64,000 bases of DNA, from positions 124,001 through 188,000 of the forward strand of contig VGTH01000001.1 in NCBI GenBank assembly GCA_016874755.1. Direction: 5' to 3'. Positions within the stretch are counted from its first letter, which is position 1, and every line of letters begins with the position of its first letter. Shown here piece after piece: positions 36,900-47,525 of this stretch. Below the pieces are notes generated by a model. The model searched no databases and was not told where the DNA came from. It worked only from the letters and a program-made list of their open reading frames with translations. Position numbers and translations under genes: made by a program. The stretch comes from Deltaproteobacteria bacterium. GTDB lineage: Bacteria > Desulfobacterota > Binatia > UBA9968.

Positions 36900-38130
36900 G
36901 CCGAGCATCATGAAAACGCCGATTTATTTGGATAATCACGCCACCACGCCGGTGGATCCGCGGGTGCTGGAAGCGATGCTGCCCTATTTCGGCGACAAAT
37001 TTGGCAACGCGGCGAGTAAGAGCCATGCGTTTGGTTGGGAGGCGGACTCTGCGGTCGATACGGCACGCGAGCAGGTGGCTAAGTTGATTCATGCGGCGTC
37101 GCCGCGCGAGATCGTTTTCACCAGCGGCGCAACGGAGTCGGATAATCTGGCGATTAAGGGCGTCGCCGAGGCGTACAAAGAAAAAGGCAATCATATCGTC
37201 ACCTGCGTGACCGAGCACAAGGCGGTGCTCGATAGCTGCAAAATATTGCAGAAGCATGGCTTCGAGGTGACCTCTCTGCCGGTGCGGCCGGATGGGTTGA
37301 TCGATCTGCAAAGATTGCGCAGCGCGCTGACTGACAAGACGATCTTGGTTTCGATCATGGCGGCCAACAATGAGATCGGCACGATCCACCCGGTGAAAGA
37401 GATCGGCCGCATGACGCGCGAGCGCGGGATCTTTTTTCACACCGACGCTACTCAGGCGGTGGGTAAAGTACCGATCGACGTCGATGATCTGTGCATCGAC
37501 CTACTGTCGATCACGGCGCACAAAATGTATGGCCCCAAGGGTGTCGGCGCTTTGTATGTGCGCTCAAAAAATCCGCGGGTAAAACTGACGCAGCAAATCG
37601 ATGGCGGCGGTCACGAGCAGGGAATGCGCTCGGGGACGTTGAACGTGCCGGGAATCGTCGGGTTGGGCGCCGCCTGCGCGCTGGCGCAGAAAGAGATGGC
37701 CGCCGAAGGCGAGCGCATGATCGCACTGCGCGAGCGGCTGCGCCAGGGCATCATGAGCCAGCTCGACGACGTGCGGATCAACGGTCACGCGACCGAGCGG
37801 CTGCCGGGTAACCTCAATATGAGCTTTGCCTACGTCGAAGGGGAATCGTTATTGATGGGGCTCAAAGAAATCGCCGTGTCCACTGGCTCCGCGTGCACCT
37901 CGGCCAATCTGGAGCCGTCCCACGTGTTGAAAGCGATCGGGCTTGAAGACGAGCTGGCACACACGTCAATTCGTTTCGGCTTGGGCCGGTTCAATACTGA
38001 GGAAGAGGTCGATTACACGATCGGTCGAGTTGTCGAAGAAGTGCGCCGGCTGCGCGAGATTTCGCCCCTGTACAAGGCGCGCAAAGCCAAACTGGCCAAA
38101 CAGCAATCTGGGGCGGAACCAATTTCTTAA
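36898..38130 (+). CDS. iscS: Cysteine desulfurase, IscS-type
   Basis: 410 residues. PLP-binding Lys-209 in [15 protein letters not shown]-stacking His in VTEHKAV; catalytic Cys-333 in [18 protein letters not shown] on an IscS-length mobile loop. It supplies sulfane sulfur for Fe-S assembly. An internal ATG at 36910 ([13 protein letters not shown]) is an alternative start; neither has a strong ribosome site, and the first overlaps the operator. First gene of a six-gene run with A-type carrier, SufB, second desulfurase and regulator. Confidence 0.95.
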   Translation: MPSIMKTPIYLDNHATTPVDPRVLEAMLPYFGDKFGNAASKSHAFGWEADSAVDTAREQVAKLIHAASPREIVFTSGATESDNLAIKGVAEAYKEKGNHIVTCVTEHKAVLDSCKILQKHGFEVTSLPVRPDGLIDLQRLRSALTDKTILVSIMAANNEIGTIHPVKEIGRMTRERGIFFHTDATQAVGKVPIDVDDLCIDLLSITAHKMYGPKGVGALYVRSKNPRVKLTQQIDGGGHEQGMRSGTLNVPGIVGLGAACALAQKEMAAEGERMIALRERLRQGIMSQLDDVRINGHATERLPGNLNMSFAYVEGESLLMGLKEIAVSTGSACTSANLEPSHVLKAIGLEDELAHTSIRFGLGRFNTEEEVDYTIGRVVEEVRRLREISPLYKARKAKLAKQQSGAEPIS

Positions 38131-38154
38131 CCGATTGGTTTTAAGGAGACGGAC

Positions 38155-38487
38155 ATGGCGATGGGAGTCACACTGACGGAACGGGCGGCCGCGCGGATCA
38201 AAGAGTTGATTGCCGCGGAGAATCGCGACGGCCAAGGGCTGCGCGTCAAAGTCATCGGCGGCGGCTGTTCAGGCTTGCAGTATAAAGTCGATCTCGATGC
38301 GCCCAAGGGCACCGACAAGATCTTCGAGAAAGACGGCGCCAAGGTGCTGGTCGATATGAAGAGCCTACTCTATTTGGGCGGCACCGAGTTGGATTACAAA
38401 GATGAATTGATGCAATCGGGATTTGTTTTTCAAAATCCCAACGTGAAAAAAGCCTGCGGCTGTGGCGCGTCGTTCGCAGTGTCGTAA
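38155..38487 (+). CDS. A-type Fe-S carrier (IscA/ErpA/HesB family)
   Basis: 110 residues with the three conserved cysteines C38 (GGGCSGLQY), C101 and C103 (ACGCGASF). It would receive or deliver clusters assembled by the neighbouring machinery. AAGGAG precedes the ATG at 6-nt spacing. 24 bp after the iscS stop. Confidence 0.95.
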   Translation: MAMGVTLTERAAARIKELIAAENRDGQGLRVKVIGGGCSGLQYKVDLDAPKGTDKIFEKDGAKVLVDMKSLLYLGGTELDYKDELMQSGFVFQNPNVKKACGCGASFAVS

Positions 38488-38513
38488 TGCGAGTGCGCCG
38501 AATCAGAGAACCA

Positions 38514-38600
38514 TTTTCACCACGATGGACACGAAGATCACGAAGGAAAGCCAAAGAAACAAATTTCCGAACTTCGGCTCCTTCGAGCGCTTCGTGGTGA
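38514..38600. repeat. Dispersed palindromic repeat, copy 6, inside the Fe-S operon
   Basis: TTTTCACCACGATGGACACG at the left, the core AAATTTCCGAACTTCG, and CGAGCGCTTCGTGGTGAGTA at the right. It lies between the A-type carrier and sufB and could form a hairpin within the operon message. Confidence 0.75.
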
Positions 38601-38623
38601 GTAATTCTTGAAGGAAGTGAGCA

Positions 38624-40072
38624 ATGTCTACCGTAGAAGAGCTGGCGCAGCAGGAATACAAATGGGGTTTTGTCACCGACATCGCCGCCGACACGGTGCC
38701 CCCAGGGCTAAACGAAGATGTCGTTCAGCTGATTTCGGCCAAGAAAAACGAGCCGGCGTTCATGCTCGAGTGGCGGCTTAAGGCCTATCGCCATTGGGCC
38801 AAGCTGGAGAAGAGCCAAGCCGAACCGAAATGGGCGAAGGTTCATTATCCAGCGATCGACTATCAAGCGATCAGCTACTATTCGGCGCCCAAGGCAAAAG
38901 CCGACGGGCCGAAGAGTTTAGAAGAAGTCGACCCTGAGCTGCTCAAGACCTACGAGAAATTGGGCATTCCGCTCAAAGAGCAGGAACGCTTGAGCGGCAT
39001 CGCCGTCGATGCGGTGTTCGATAGCGTCTCGGTGGCGACAACTTTCAAAGGCAAATTGGCCGAGATGGGGGTGATTTTTTGCTCGTTCTCGGAGGCGGTG
39101 CAGAATCATCCTGACCTGGTGCAGAAATATTTAGGCTCAGTGGTGCCTTATACTGACAACTTTTTCGCGGCCTTGAATTCGGCGGTCTTTAGCGACGGTT
39201 CTTTTTGCTACATCCCGAAAGATGTCCGCTGCCCGATGGAGCTGTCGACCTATTTTCGCATTAACGCCGCGGAGACCGGGCAGTTCGAGCGCACGCTGAT
39301 CGTCGCCGACGAGCGTGCCTATGTCAGCTATCTCGAAGGCTGCACCGCGCCGATGCGCGATAAAAATCAGCTCCATGCCGCGGTGGTCGAGCTGGTGGCC
39401 CATGACGACGCGCAGATCAAGTATTCCACCGTGCAGAACTGGTACCCGGGCGACAAAGAGGGCAAGGGCGGCATTTATAACTTCGTCACCAAGCGCGGCA
39501 AATGCCTGGGCAAGCGCTCGAAGATTTCCTGGACCCAGGTGGAGACCGGCTCGGCGATTACCTGGAAGTATCCCAGTTGTATCCTGCAGGGCGACGATTC
39601 GGCGGGTGAGTTCTACTCGGTGGCGCTGACGAATAATTATCAACAGGCCGACACCGGCACCAAGATGATTCACATGGGCAAGAACACCAAGAGCACGATT
39701 ATTTCGAAGGGCATCTCCGCCGGCCATGGACAGAACACCTATCGCGGTTTGGTCAAGGTGCTGAAGGGCGCCAGCGGCGCGCGCAACTACTCGCAGTGCG
39801 ATTCCTTGCTGCTGGGCGACAAGTGCGGCGCGCATACTTTCCCTTACCTGGAAGTGGCCAACAGCGGCGCGCAGGTGGAGCATGAGGCATCGACTTCGAA
39901 GATCGGCGAAGACCAGTTGTTTTATTGCCGGCAGCGCGGCATCTCCAATGAAGACGCCGTCAATATGATCGTCAACGGTTTTTGCAAGCAGGTTTTCAAA
40001 GAGCTGCCGATGGAGTTCGCGGTGGAAGCGCAGAAGCTATTGGGTGTCAGCCTCGAGGGCAGCGTCGGATGA
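38624..40072 (+). CDS. sufB: Fe-S scaffold SufB
   Basis: 482 residues, full SufB length. Conserved features are [54 protein letters not shown] and the C-terminal [25 protein letters not shown] precedes the ATG. SufB normally works with the ATPase SufC and with SufD; neither follows here, and the stop overlaps the start of a second cysteine desulfurase (ATGA). Confidence 0.96.
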   Translation: MSTVEELAQQEYKWGFVTDIAADTVPPGLNEDVVQLISAKKNEPAFMLEWRLKAYRHWAKLEKSQAEPKWAKVHYPAIDYQAISYYSAPKAKADGPKSLEEVDPELLKTYEKLGIPLKEQERLSGIAVDAVFDSVSVATTFKGKLAEMGVIFCSFSEAVQNHPDLVQKYLGSVVPYTDNFFAALNSAVFSDGSFCYIPKDVRCPMELSTYFRINAAETGQFERTLIVADERAYVSYLEGCTAPMRDKNQLHAAVVELVAHDDAQIKYSTVQNWYPGDKEGKGGIYNFVTKRGKCLGKRSKISWTQVETGSAITWKYPSCILQGDDSAGEFYSVALTNNYQQADTGTKMIHMGKNTKSTIISKGISAGHGQNTYRGLVKVLKGASGARNYSQCDSLLLGDKCGAHTFPYLEVANSGAQVEHEASTSKIGEDQLFYCRQRGISNEDAVNMIVNGFCKQVFKELPMEFAVEAQKLLGVSLEGSVG

Positions 40073-41277
40073 TTAAAGAAGTCTACTTTGACAACAACGC
40101 GACGACGCGGGTGATTCCTGAAGTCATCGATGCGATGGTGCCATTTCTCGGTGAATACTATGGCAACCCGTCGAGTATTCATCGCTTCGGCAGCGGCGTC
40201 GGCCAAAAGCTCGCTGAGGCGCGGCCGCAGGTCGCCAAGCTGATCGGCGCCGCCGATCCCGTGGAAATTATTTTCACCAGCTGCGGCACCGAAGGCGACA
40301 ACGCGGCGATTCGCGGCATGCTCGAGGCGCGGCCGGACAAACGCCATATCGTCACGACGCAGGTGGAGCATCCCGCGGTGCTACAGCTATGCCAGCACCT
40401 GGAGAAAAAAGGCTGGCGGGTGACCTGGCTGGGGGTCGACGAAAATGGCGCACTCGATTTGGACGAGCTGCGCGCTGCCTTGAGCGACGACACGGCGCTG
40501 GTTTCGGTCATGCACGCCAACAATGAAACCGGCGTGATTTTTCCGATCGACAAAATTGCCGAGATTGTCCGGGCCAAGGGCATCCCGTTCCACGTCGATG
40601 CGGTGCAAACCGCCGGAAAAATTCCCATCGACGTCCGGGCCAGCGGCGTCGATTTGCTCACGATATCCGGCCACAAATTTCACGGTCCCAAGGGGATTGG
40701 GGCGCTTTATGTGCGGCGCGGCATTACCTTCCCGCCCTTTTTGATCGGCGGACATCAAGAGAGAAACCGCCGTGCCGGCACCGAAAACGTCGCGGGCATT
40801 ATCGGCATGGGTAAAGCTGCGGAGCTGGCATTTACGCGCCTGGGCGATTATGGCAGCCAAGTTCGGGCGCTGCGGGACCAGTTGGAACAGTCGTTATCGG
40901 CATCTGGATTGGAGATTCGTATCAACGGACAGTCGCAGGAGCGCTTGCCGAACACTTCCAACGTGAGTTTTCGTTATTTGGAGGGGGAGTCCATCCTGGT
41001 TTTGCTCGATCAGCAGGGCATTTGTGCCTCGACGGGTTCGGCGTGCACGGCGGGGTCGTCCGAGCCGTCGCATGTGCTGCGCGCGATGAAAGTGCCGACG
41101 GACTGGCTCCAAGGCGCGGTGCGATTTAGCCTGAGTCGACTAAATAGCGCCGATGAAGTCGATTACGTGAACGAAAAGTTGCCGCCAATCGTCCAAAGAC
41201 TAAAGGGGTTTTCCGCATTGGGCCGTTTGGGGGAGCGCTCGGCAACGGTTGCCTCCAATCTCGGAGCAAGGGGGTAG
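40069..41277 (+). CDS. Cysteine desulfurase, NifS-type
   Basis: 402 residues from ATG 40069, which overlaps the sufB stop; an upstream frame from 39982 lies inside sufB and is rejected. PLP Lys-203 in [12 protein letters not shown], catalytic Cys-326 in [20 protein letters not shown]. The class I loop length makes it NifS/IscS-like rather than SufS-like. It differs from the first desulfurase across the length, so this is not a recent duplication. Its placement suggests dedicated sulfur donation to SufB. Confidence 0.94.
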   Translation: MIKEVYFDNNATTRVIPEVIDAMVPFLGEYYGNPSSIHRFGSGVGQKLAEARPQVAKLIGAADPVEIIFTSCGTEGDNAAIRGMLEARPDKRHIVTTQVEHPAVLQLCQHLEKKGWRVTWLGVDENGALDLDELRAALSDDTALVSVMHANNETGVIFPIDKIAEIVRAKGIPFHVDAVQTAGKIPIDVRASGVDLLTISGHKFHGPKGIGALYVRRGITFPPFLIGGHQERNRRAGTENVAGIIGMGKAAELAFTRLGDYGSQVRALRDQLEQSLSASGLEIRINGQSQERLPNTSNVSFRYLEGESILVLLDQQGICASTGSACTAGSSEPSHVLRAMKVPTDWLQGAVRFSLSRLNSADEVDYVNEKLPPIVQRLKGFSALGRLGERSATVASNLGARG

Positions 41278-41280
41278 CCG

Positions 41281-41733
41281 ATGAGCCTGATGCAGATACC
41301 GCGGCGAGTGGATTACGGCCTTAGAGCGGTGATTTATCTTGCCAGCCAGAGTTCGGAGAAGTGCTGCTCGATTGCGGAAATTGCCCAGGAACAGGGAGTG
41401 CCGAAGAAGTTTTTGGAGAAGATCATTCAAGATCTCATGCGCAAGGGTTTGATCAAGTCCAAGCGCGGCGCCAATGGCGGCTACGTGCTGGCGCGGCCCG
41501 CGGAGACGATCTCCTTCTACGATGTCATTGAGGCCATTGAAGGGCCTATTGCAGTCAATGCTTGCATGGACTCCCATGTGTCCTGCGACCAAATGCCGCG
41601 CTGCACCATGATCGGTGTCTGGAGCGAAGTGCAGAAAAAAATCACGGAGGTTTTTACCCGGACAACAATTGCCGATTTACGACAAACACCTTGCCGGGAT
41701 TTGTTGACTTCTTCTCTTTCGAGTGCGGCATGA
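41281..41733 (+). CDS. Rrf2-family regulator, IscR-like
   Basis: 150 residues. Winged-helix N-terminus (RRVDYGLRAVIYLASQ, IAQEQGVPKKFLEKIIQDLM, KSKRGANGGYVLARP) and three cysteines C95, C102, C108 (ACMDSHVSCDQMPRC) placed like the cluster ligands of IscR. It begins 3 nt after the preceding stop. A regulator of the operon it lies in is the obvious reading; the palindrome at 36875 is a candidate target. Confidence 0.92.
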   Translation: MSLMQIPRRVDYGLRAVIYLASQSSEKCCSIAEIAQEQGVPKKFLEKIIQDLMRKGLIKSKRGANGGYVLARPAETISFYDVIEAIEGPIAVNACMDSHVSCDQMPRCTMIGVWSEVQKKITEVFTRTTIADLRQTPCRDLLTSSLSSAA

Positions 41734-41797
41734 CACGGATCGAATATTGCTTTGTTGGTCGTGACTTCAGGCCGTACCCAATAGGGAGGTGGCGTTT

Positions 41798-42256
41798 ATG
41801 AGTTATGAAACAGGATTGAGCATGGAAGAGCGGGTTACGTCGCTCTTTCAGCCCGACACTTTGCTGCCGGAGCAGTTCCTCGATACTTTCCGGCGCAAAC
41901 TGCATTTAGAGCCGGAAAAGAAGCTTATGCTTGCGGTGCTCGAGGACGCCGTGGCGTGCTATCAGAAATATCTGTTTGCGCGCGATGGCAAAGGCAAGAC
42001 GCTGTTCCGCGAGACCGAAGAGTGGGTGATAGACGATCACGGCGATTGGCTGTTTTCGTTTGCCAACGTGTGCGACTTGTTGGGCTTCGAAGCCGACTAT
42101 CTTCGCCAAGGTTTGTTGAAATGGAAGGAACGCCGGCTGGCAGAACATACGCAGGCGAAAGTCTACACGTTAACGACGGAGCGGCCGAAGAACCGGCGCG
42201 GCGGCGCAGTGGCGCACCCCGCTCGGCGGCGGTTGCGGCGGGCCGCCAGCCGGTAA
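41798..42256 (+). CDS. Conserved hypothetical protein next to the Fe-S operon
   Basis: 152 residues from ATG 41798, with GGGAGG upstream. Mostly helical; conserved-looking stretches are LAVLEDAVACYQKYLFARDG, WLFSFANVCDLLGFEADYL and LRQGLLKWKER, followed by a basic tail rich in Arg. The central part suggests a small DNA- or RNA-associated protein but I cannot name a family. A strong terminator follows, so it may be the last gene of the Fe-S transcription unit. Confidence 0.75.
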   Translation: MSYETGLSMEERVTSLFQPDTLLPEQFLDTFRRKLHLEPEKKLMLAVLEDAVACYQKYLFARDGKGKTLFRETEEWVIDDHGDWLFSFANVCDLLGFEADYLRQGLLKWKERRLAEHTQAKVYTLTTERPKNRRGGAVAHPARRRLRRAASR

Positions 42257-42274
42257 GTAAGAACAATTCCTGAC

Positions 42275-42318
42275 CAAAGGCGGCGGATGATAATTTCATC
42301 ACGCCGCCTTTGTTTTTC
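42275..42318 (+). terminator. Rho-independent terminator
   Basis: Perfect 11-bp stem CAAAGGCGGCG (42275-42285) with CGCCGCCTTTG (42302-42312), loop of 16 nt, then TTTTTC. It lies 18 bp after the hypothetical gene and closes the Fe-S operon. Confidence 0.85.
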
Positions 42319-42367
42319 TGCTGCCCTGTTGCTTGAAAAGGCCGGCAAACAACTTCATAAATTAAGG

Positions 42368-43435
42368 ATGGCTCAAGGTTTCGCCCAGCACTTCGACAAC
42401 CTACGCTATCGTTTGGGCGAATATTCCCTGCGCGCTTTTGTCGCCTGCCTGCCAGCGATTCCGCAATGGATTCCTAACGCTTTCCTGGCCGTCATGGGGC
42501 GGCTGACGTTTGCGCTGCTGTGGAATTACCGCAGCCGCATGGAGGCCAACGTGACGCTCGCCCTGGGCCATGAAATCAAGGATGACTCTCAGCGCAGAGC
42601 GCTGATTTGGCGCGCCTGGCAGAACTTTGCCCGCGGGGTTTACGACACCAGCGCGGTTATGCATTACTCCAAAGAACAGTTTATCAAACGGATCGCGCTC
42701 TACGGCGAAGAACATTTGCAGCGCGCCTTGGCCCAGGGCAAAGGCGTGCTGGCACTGAGCGCCCACTTGGGCGGCTTCACGTTGATCGGCGGCCGGCTGG
42801 CCGCCGCCGGCTACAAATTCAGTGTCGTCGTCAAACACCCGAGCAATCAGCGCTTCGCCCGGCTGCTCGACCAATACCGCGCGCAGCTCGGTATTCAGAC
42901 CATTTCTGCCAAGCCGCGCCGCGAAGCGGTGCGCGGCATTATCAAAGCGTTGCGGCAAAATCACATCGTTTTGGTGATCGCCGATGAATTCAAATCGGGC
43001 GAAGTGATGATCGATTTTTTCGGCCAGTCCTGCGCGGCGCCGCGCGGTCCGGCCGCGTTGGCGTTGCGCACCGGCGCGGTCACGCTGCCGATGTTTGCGG
43101 TGCGCCAGCCCGACAACTCATTCGTCCTGACAATCGATCCGGAGATTCCACCGGTCCAAAAAGAAAACCTTGACGACAGCGTAGCTGCCACCACGGTGGT
43201 TTATTCGCAGCGCCTAGAAGAAGAGATTCGCCGCCACCCCGATCAATGGAACTGGCTGGGCTTTCCGCACAGCGACGGGCGCATCTCGCGCGCTGAGTAC
43301 GCGCGCAGGGCTGGACTGCGGCGGCCGATGCGCAAGCCGCCAGTAGATCCCGGCGCCGAGCAGACGCCGGTTGCCGAAGCGGTTGTCAAACCTGCCACGA
43401 GCCAATCGACTGGCCAGGTGGTGGAAAAGATCTAG
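42368..43435 (+). CDS. LpxL/HtrB-family lipid acyltransferase-like protein, atypical active site
   Basis: 355 residues from ATG 42368; the frame is open back to 42287 but that part lies in the terminator. Resembles lauroyl/myristoyl acyltransferases of lipid A: an N-terminal hydrophobic segment, MEANVTLALG, GKGVLALSAHLGGFTLIGG, then VVVKHPSNQ and the late block FFGQSCAAPRGPAALALRTGA. The family catalytic pair is H-x4-E/D; here His-133 is followed at +5 by Thr-138, so the acid is missing. A proline-rich C-terminal tail is added. Its stop abuts the stop of the convergent gene. Confidence 0.82.
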   Translation: MAQGFAQHFDNLRYRLGEYSLRAFVACLPAIPQWIPNAFLAVMGRLTFALLWNYRSRMEANVTLALGHEIKDDSQRRALIWRAWQNFARGVYDTSAVMHYSKEQFIKRIALYGEEHLQRALAQGKGVLALSAHLGGFTLIGGRLAAAGYKFSVVVKHPSNQRFARLLDQYRAQLGIQTISAKPRREAVRGIIKALRQNHIVLVIADEFKSGEVMIDFFGQSCAAPRGPAALALRTGAVTLPMFAVRQPDNSFVLTIDPEIPPVQKENLDDSVAATTVVYSQRLEEEIRRHPDQWNWLGFPHSDGRISRAEYARRAGLRRPMRKPPVDPGAEQTPVAEAVVKPATSQSTGQVVEKI

Positions 43436-44035
43436 CTACAGTTTTGAATCGAAACCGGGATTCAAGATCCGCTTCTTTTCCGATTCCTCGAGATAGCGCA
43501 TAAAGCGATATTTGTTTTCGATCTCGTCGAGTTTCAATGCCGGCAGGTCCTGCGGCTGTCCCGGGTCGACTTTGACGGCGATCAGCGTCAGCTGATTTTT
43601 CTTCCATGCCTCGATGAACGCAGCGCGGAACTCCTCCGGGGTTTTGACCCACAGGGCGTTTTTATAGCCGGCGCCGCGGGCGAGCGTGACGGCATCGACG
43701 ATTGACGACGCCGTGGTGGTGCCGCCCGAGGCTTCGTAGATCTCGTTGTCGAACAGCAGATGAATAAAATTGCCCGGGCTCTGCCGGGCAATCGTCGGCA
43801 GGCCGCAAAGGTTCATGAGAAAGGCGCCGTCGCCGTCGATGGCAACGACTTTGCGGTGCGGCAGCGCGATGGCGAGGCCGGCGGACACCGAGGAGACCAG
43901 TCCTAAGGTGCGAGTCTTCAAGTTGCCTTCGCTGGGCCGCACCGCCCACCATTCGCGCGACGCCCAACCGGTGGAAACCACCAACGCGTCGGCGCAATCG
44001 TTGGCGATGACCTTTAGATAATCGTAGCGCTGCAT
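43436..44035 (-). CDS. ThDP-dependent decarboxylase, beta-type subunit (sulfopyruvate/phosphonopyruvate-like)
   Basis: 199 residues. The diphosphate-Mg motif KVVAIDGDGAFLMNLCGLPT is complete, and GWASREWWAVRPSEG and IYEASGGTTTASSIVDAVT match the ComE-type half. It needs the pyrimidine-binding half encoded by the gene just upstream (1-nt overlap). Candidate reactions are decarboxylation of sulfopyruvate or phosphonopyruvate; no C-P or sulfonate genes lie nearby to decide. Confidence 0.85.
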   Translation of the reverse strand: MQRYDYLKVIANDCADALVVSTGWASREWWAVRPSEGNLKTRTLGLVSSVSAGLAIALPHRKVVAIDGDGAFLMNLCGLPTIARQSPGNFIHLLFDNEIYEASGGTTTASSIVDAVTLARGAGYKNALWVKTPEEFRAAFIEAWKKNQLTLIAVKVDPGQPQDLPALKLDEIENKYRFMRYLEESEKKRILNPGFDSKL

Positions 44036-44538
44036 TATTTCACTCCTAACACCGACTTGGTCAGCAACACCGCCACCGGTTTTTTCGAGTCGTCGGCAAG
44101 CACCTGGGCGCCGCTGAGAATATCGTCGATCTCTTCGGTGCGGCGCAGCACGTAGTTGCGGATGCCCATGGCGTTTAACACCGGCTCGGTCACTGCGCCC
44201 AGCGTGGTAAAGCCGCGATCGCCGCGGTCGCCGGCATAGTAGATCAGCAGCAGCACGGGAATTTGCAGCTGCATCGACGTGGTGGTGAGGGCGTTGCAGC
44301 TATTTAAGAATCCGGCGTTCTGCATGATCAACGCGGTTTTCTTGCCGGCGAGATAGGCGCCGGCACAGATGCCGATGCCTTCTTCTTCGCGGCAAAGCGG
44401 CACATGCTTGAGCTCTTTATCGCTTTCCACCGTGCGGATCACTTCGAGCATTTTTTCGTCGGGTAAGGTCGCCACGAAATCGATGCCGGCTTTTTTTAAG
44501 CCGGCGACGATCAGCGCGGCGCATTGGTTTGGGTTCAT
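44035..44538 (-). CDS. ThDP-dependent decarboxylase, alpha-type subunit
   Basis: 167 residues forming the pyrimidine-binding half. The ThDP-activating Glu is in VPLCREEEGIGICAGAYLAG, and IMQNAGFLNSCNALTT and LLIYYAGDRGDRGFTTLG are typical of ComD. It pairs with the downstream beta-type gene; the split-subunit arrangement is that of sulfopyruvate decarboxylase. Confidence 0.85.
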   Translation of the reverse strand: MNPNQCAALIVAGLKKAGIDFVATLPDEKMLEVIRTVESDKELKHVPLCREEEGIGICAGAYLAGKKTALIMQNAGFLNSCNALTTTSMQLQIPVLLLIYYAGDRGDRGFTTLGAVTEPVLNAMGIRNYVLRRTEEIDDILSGAQVLADDSKKPVAVLLTKSVLGVK

Positions 44539-44686
44539 ACGGTTTCCTTTTTCTCGCGCACTGCTTGAGGCTGTGAGTCAGTGCATACTGAAGGCGCTGC
44601 AAGATTTCAAGACAAGCGTTTGGCAGTCAATTCCAGTCTTGACACCGATTGGTCACTTCCTATAGTGAGCAAAGTAAAAGGACGCC

Positions 44687-45070
44687 ATGGAAAAAGAAGT
44701 AAAAGTGAGTCAGCAGCATGTTTGGGTCGGCATCGAAGGCCAACATGTCTACTTGGGTCTGACCAATTTCATTCAAGGCGAGCTGGGCAAGATGATTTCT
44801 GTGGAGCTGCCCGATGTTGGCGATCGCATCGAGGAAGGCGAAATCTTCGCCGAGCTGGAATCGGTTTCGACGGTGCACGAGTTGATTTCACCGATCACCG
44901 GCACCGTGCTTGCGGTCAATCCCCACCTGGAAGATCAACCGACAATCATCAATGAAGACCCCTATAACGACGGCTGGCTGATCGAGGTTCGGCTCAAGGA
45001 CGAGTCGGAGCTGGATTCATTGATGGATATGGACGAGTACTACCACTTCGTTTTCAAAGACAAGAAGTAG
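44687..45070 (+). CDS. GcvH-like protein without the lipoylated lysine
   Basis: 127 residues, clearly homologous over its full length to glycine-cleavage H protein: HVWVGIEG, VYLGLTNFIQGELGKMISVE, LPDVGDRIEEGE, PTIINEDPYNDGWLIEV. The lipoyl site is usually ESVKA; here it reads ESVSTVHELISPITG, so Ser-61 replaces the Lys that carries lipoate. It therefore cannot act as a normal aminomethyl carrier. No gcvT, gcvP, lipA or lipB is near. AAAGGA precedes the ATG. Confidence 0.87.
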   Translation: MEKEVKVSQQHVWVGIEGQHVYLGLTNFIQGELGKMISVELPDVGDRIEEGEIFAELESVSTVHELISPITGTVLAVNPHLEDQPTIINEDPYNDGWLIEVRLKDESELDSLMDMDEYYHFVFKDKK

Positions 45071-45084
45071 GAGACAGAGCCGCT

Positions 45085-45459
45085 CTAACGTTTCTTGTGC
45101 GCCGGCGCGCTTGAGTCGCTGAGGGTTTCGGCGGGCGCGCGGCGTGCGTTGTTGGGGTCCGAGGAGGGGAAGCGATAGATGACTTCACCCCGGCGCACCA
45201 GATTCAACTCCTCGCGCGCGAGTTTTTCCAAATAATGATTGTTGTTGCGCAGCTGACGGATGCGCTGCGCCAGGACTTCGTTTTCTCTCTGTAAACGAAA
45301 GTTCTGTTCGTCTAGTTTCGCCTTCTCGCCGCGCAGACGCCAGAGGTGAACCGCGCCGCGGTCGCCGGTAAGCGTGTAGATGGCTACTAAAACGATCAGC
45401 CCGGCGAGCGTGTAAAGCAGCCAATTGGGCGGTAGTTGGAAGCGGAGCTTGAACGCCAT
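45085..45459 (-). CDS. ftsB: FtsB/DivIC-family septum protein
   Basis: 124 residues from ATG 45459 (MAFKLRFQLPPNW); the frame opens 7 codons earlier without support. One membrane helix (LLYTLAGLIVLVAIYTL), then a coiled coil (RGEKAKLDEQNFRLQRENEV onward) and the conserved LAREELNLVRRGEVIYRFP ending. FtsB bridges FtsL and FtsQ in the divisome. In many proteobacteria ftsB follows eno; here the two are divergent and 68 bp apart. Confidence 0.9.
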   Translation of the reverse strand: MAFKLRFQLPPNWLLYTLAGLIVLVAIYTLTGDRGAVHLWRLRGEKAKLDEQNFRLQRENEVLAQRIRQLRNNNHYLEKLAREELNLVRRGEVIYRFPSSDPNNARRAPAETLSDSSAPAHKKR

Positions 45460-45503
45460 AGCGCAGTAGCAATATAGCATATTTTATGATTTTGTCTTGC
45501 TGA

Positions 45504-46814
<1,311 letters not shown>

Positions 46815-46815
46815 G

Positions 46816-47517
46816 TTGAAACAGGAAACTGTTTCGACCAAGCAACCCCAGCCGCCAAAAAAAAGGCGCGAAACCCTTCAAGAAAAAAGCGCGCGGGCGC
46901 TGGCCATCGCCGGCGCGCTTGGGCGCTCATACGCGGACCTCGAGTGTCTGCTGACCCATCGAAATCATTTCGAGCTGCTCGCCGCGGTGATTCTTTCGGC
47001 GCAATGCACCGACGCCGCGGTCAATAAAGTCACCCCGGAGCTCTTCCGCCGCTTTCCCGATCCGCCCGCCATGGCGCGGGCCTCCACCGACGAGATCGCC
47101 GCGATCATCCGCACCCTCGGCCTGTTTCGCGCCAAAGCCAAATCGCTGCAACGATGCGCGCGCCAGCTGGTCGAAGACTTTAGCGGCGAAGTGCCGTCAG
47201 CCATGGAGGACTTAACCAAGCTCACCGGTGTCGGCAGAAAGACCGCCAACGTCATCCGCGGTCATGCCTTTGTCATGCCCGGCATCGCCGTCGACACCCA
47301 CTGCGGACGATTGGCGCGGCGCTTGGGATTGACGCGCCAACAAGATCCGGTCAAAGTCGAACACGACCTGAGTAAGATTCTGCCGGCGCAAGAGTGGACC
47401 GACTTCTCACACCGGCTCATTCTCCACGGACGACAGGTTTGCTACGCCAGAAAACCCGCCTGCGAGCGGTGCGTGTTGAGCGACCTGTGTCCGTCGAGCG
47501 GCGCCAGCGACCGCTAA
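46816..47517 (+). CDS. nth: Endonuclease III
   Basis: TTG start 1 nt after the eno stop; about 233 residues. Helix-hairpin-helix LTGVGRKTANVI with catalytic Lys-142, catalytic Asp-160 in IAVDTHCGR, and the [4Fe-4S] site C209-x6-C216-x2-C219-x5-C225 (CYARKPACERCVLSDLC). The first 25 residues are a charged extension. Removes oxidised pyrimidines. The longer frame from 46627 lies inside eno and is rejected. Confidence 0.95.
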   Translation: MKQETVSTKQPQPPKKRRETLQEKSARALAIAGALGRSYADLECLLTHRNHFELLAAVILSAQCTDAAVNKVTPELFRRFPDPPAMARASTDEIAAIIRTLGLFRAKAKSLQRCARQLVEDFSGEVPSAMEDLTKLTGVGRKTANVIRGHAFVMPGIAVDTHCGRLARRLGLTRQQDPVKVEHDLSKILPAQEWTDFSHRLILHGRQVCYARKPACERCVLSDLCPSSGASDR

Positions 47518-47525
47518 CCATTGCC

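Noticed and set aside
39137-39883. 248-residue open frame antisense to sufB
   Set aside because: Shadow frame inside a conserved gene.
42287-42367. Longer N-terminus of the LpxL-like protein from ATG 42287
   Set aside because: It would begin inside the stem of a strong terminator.
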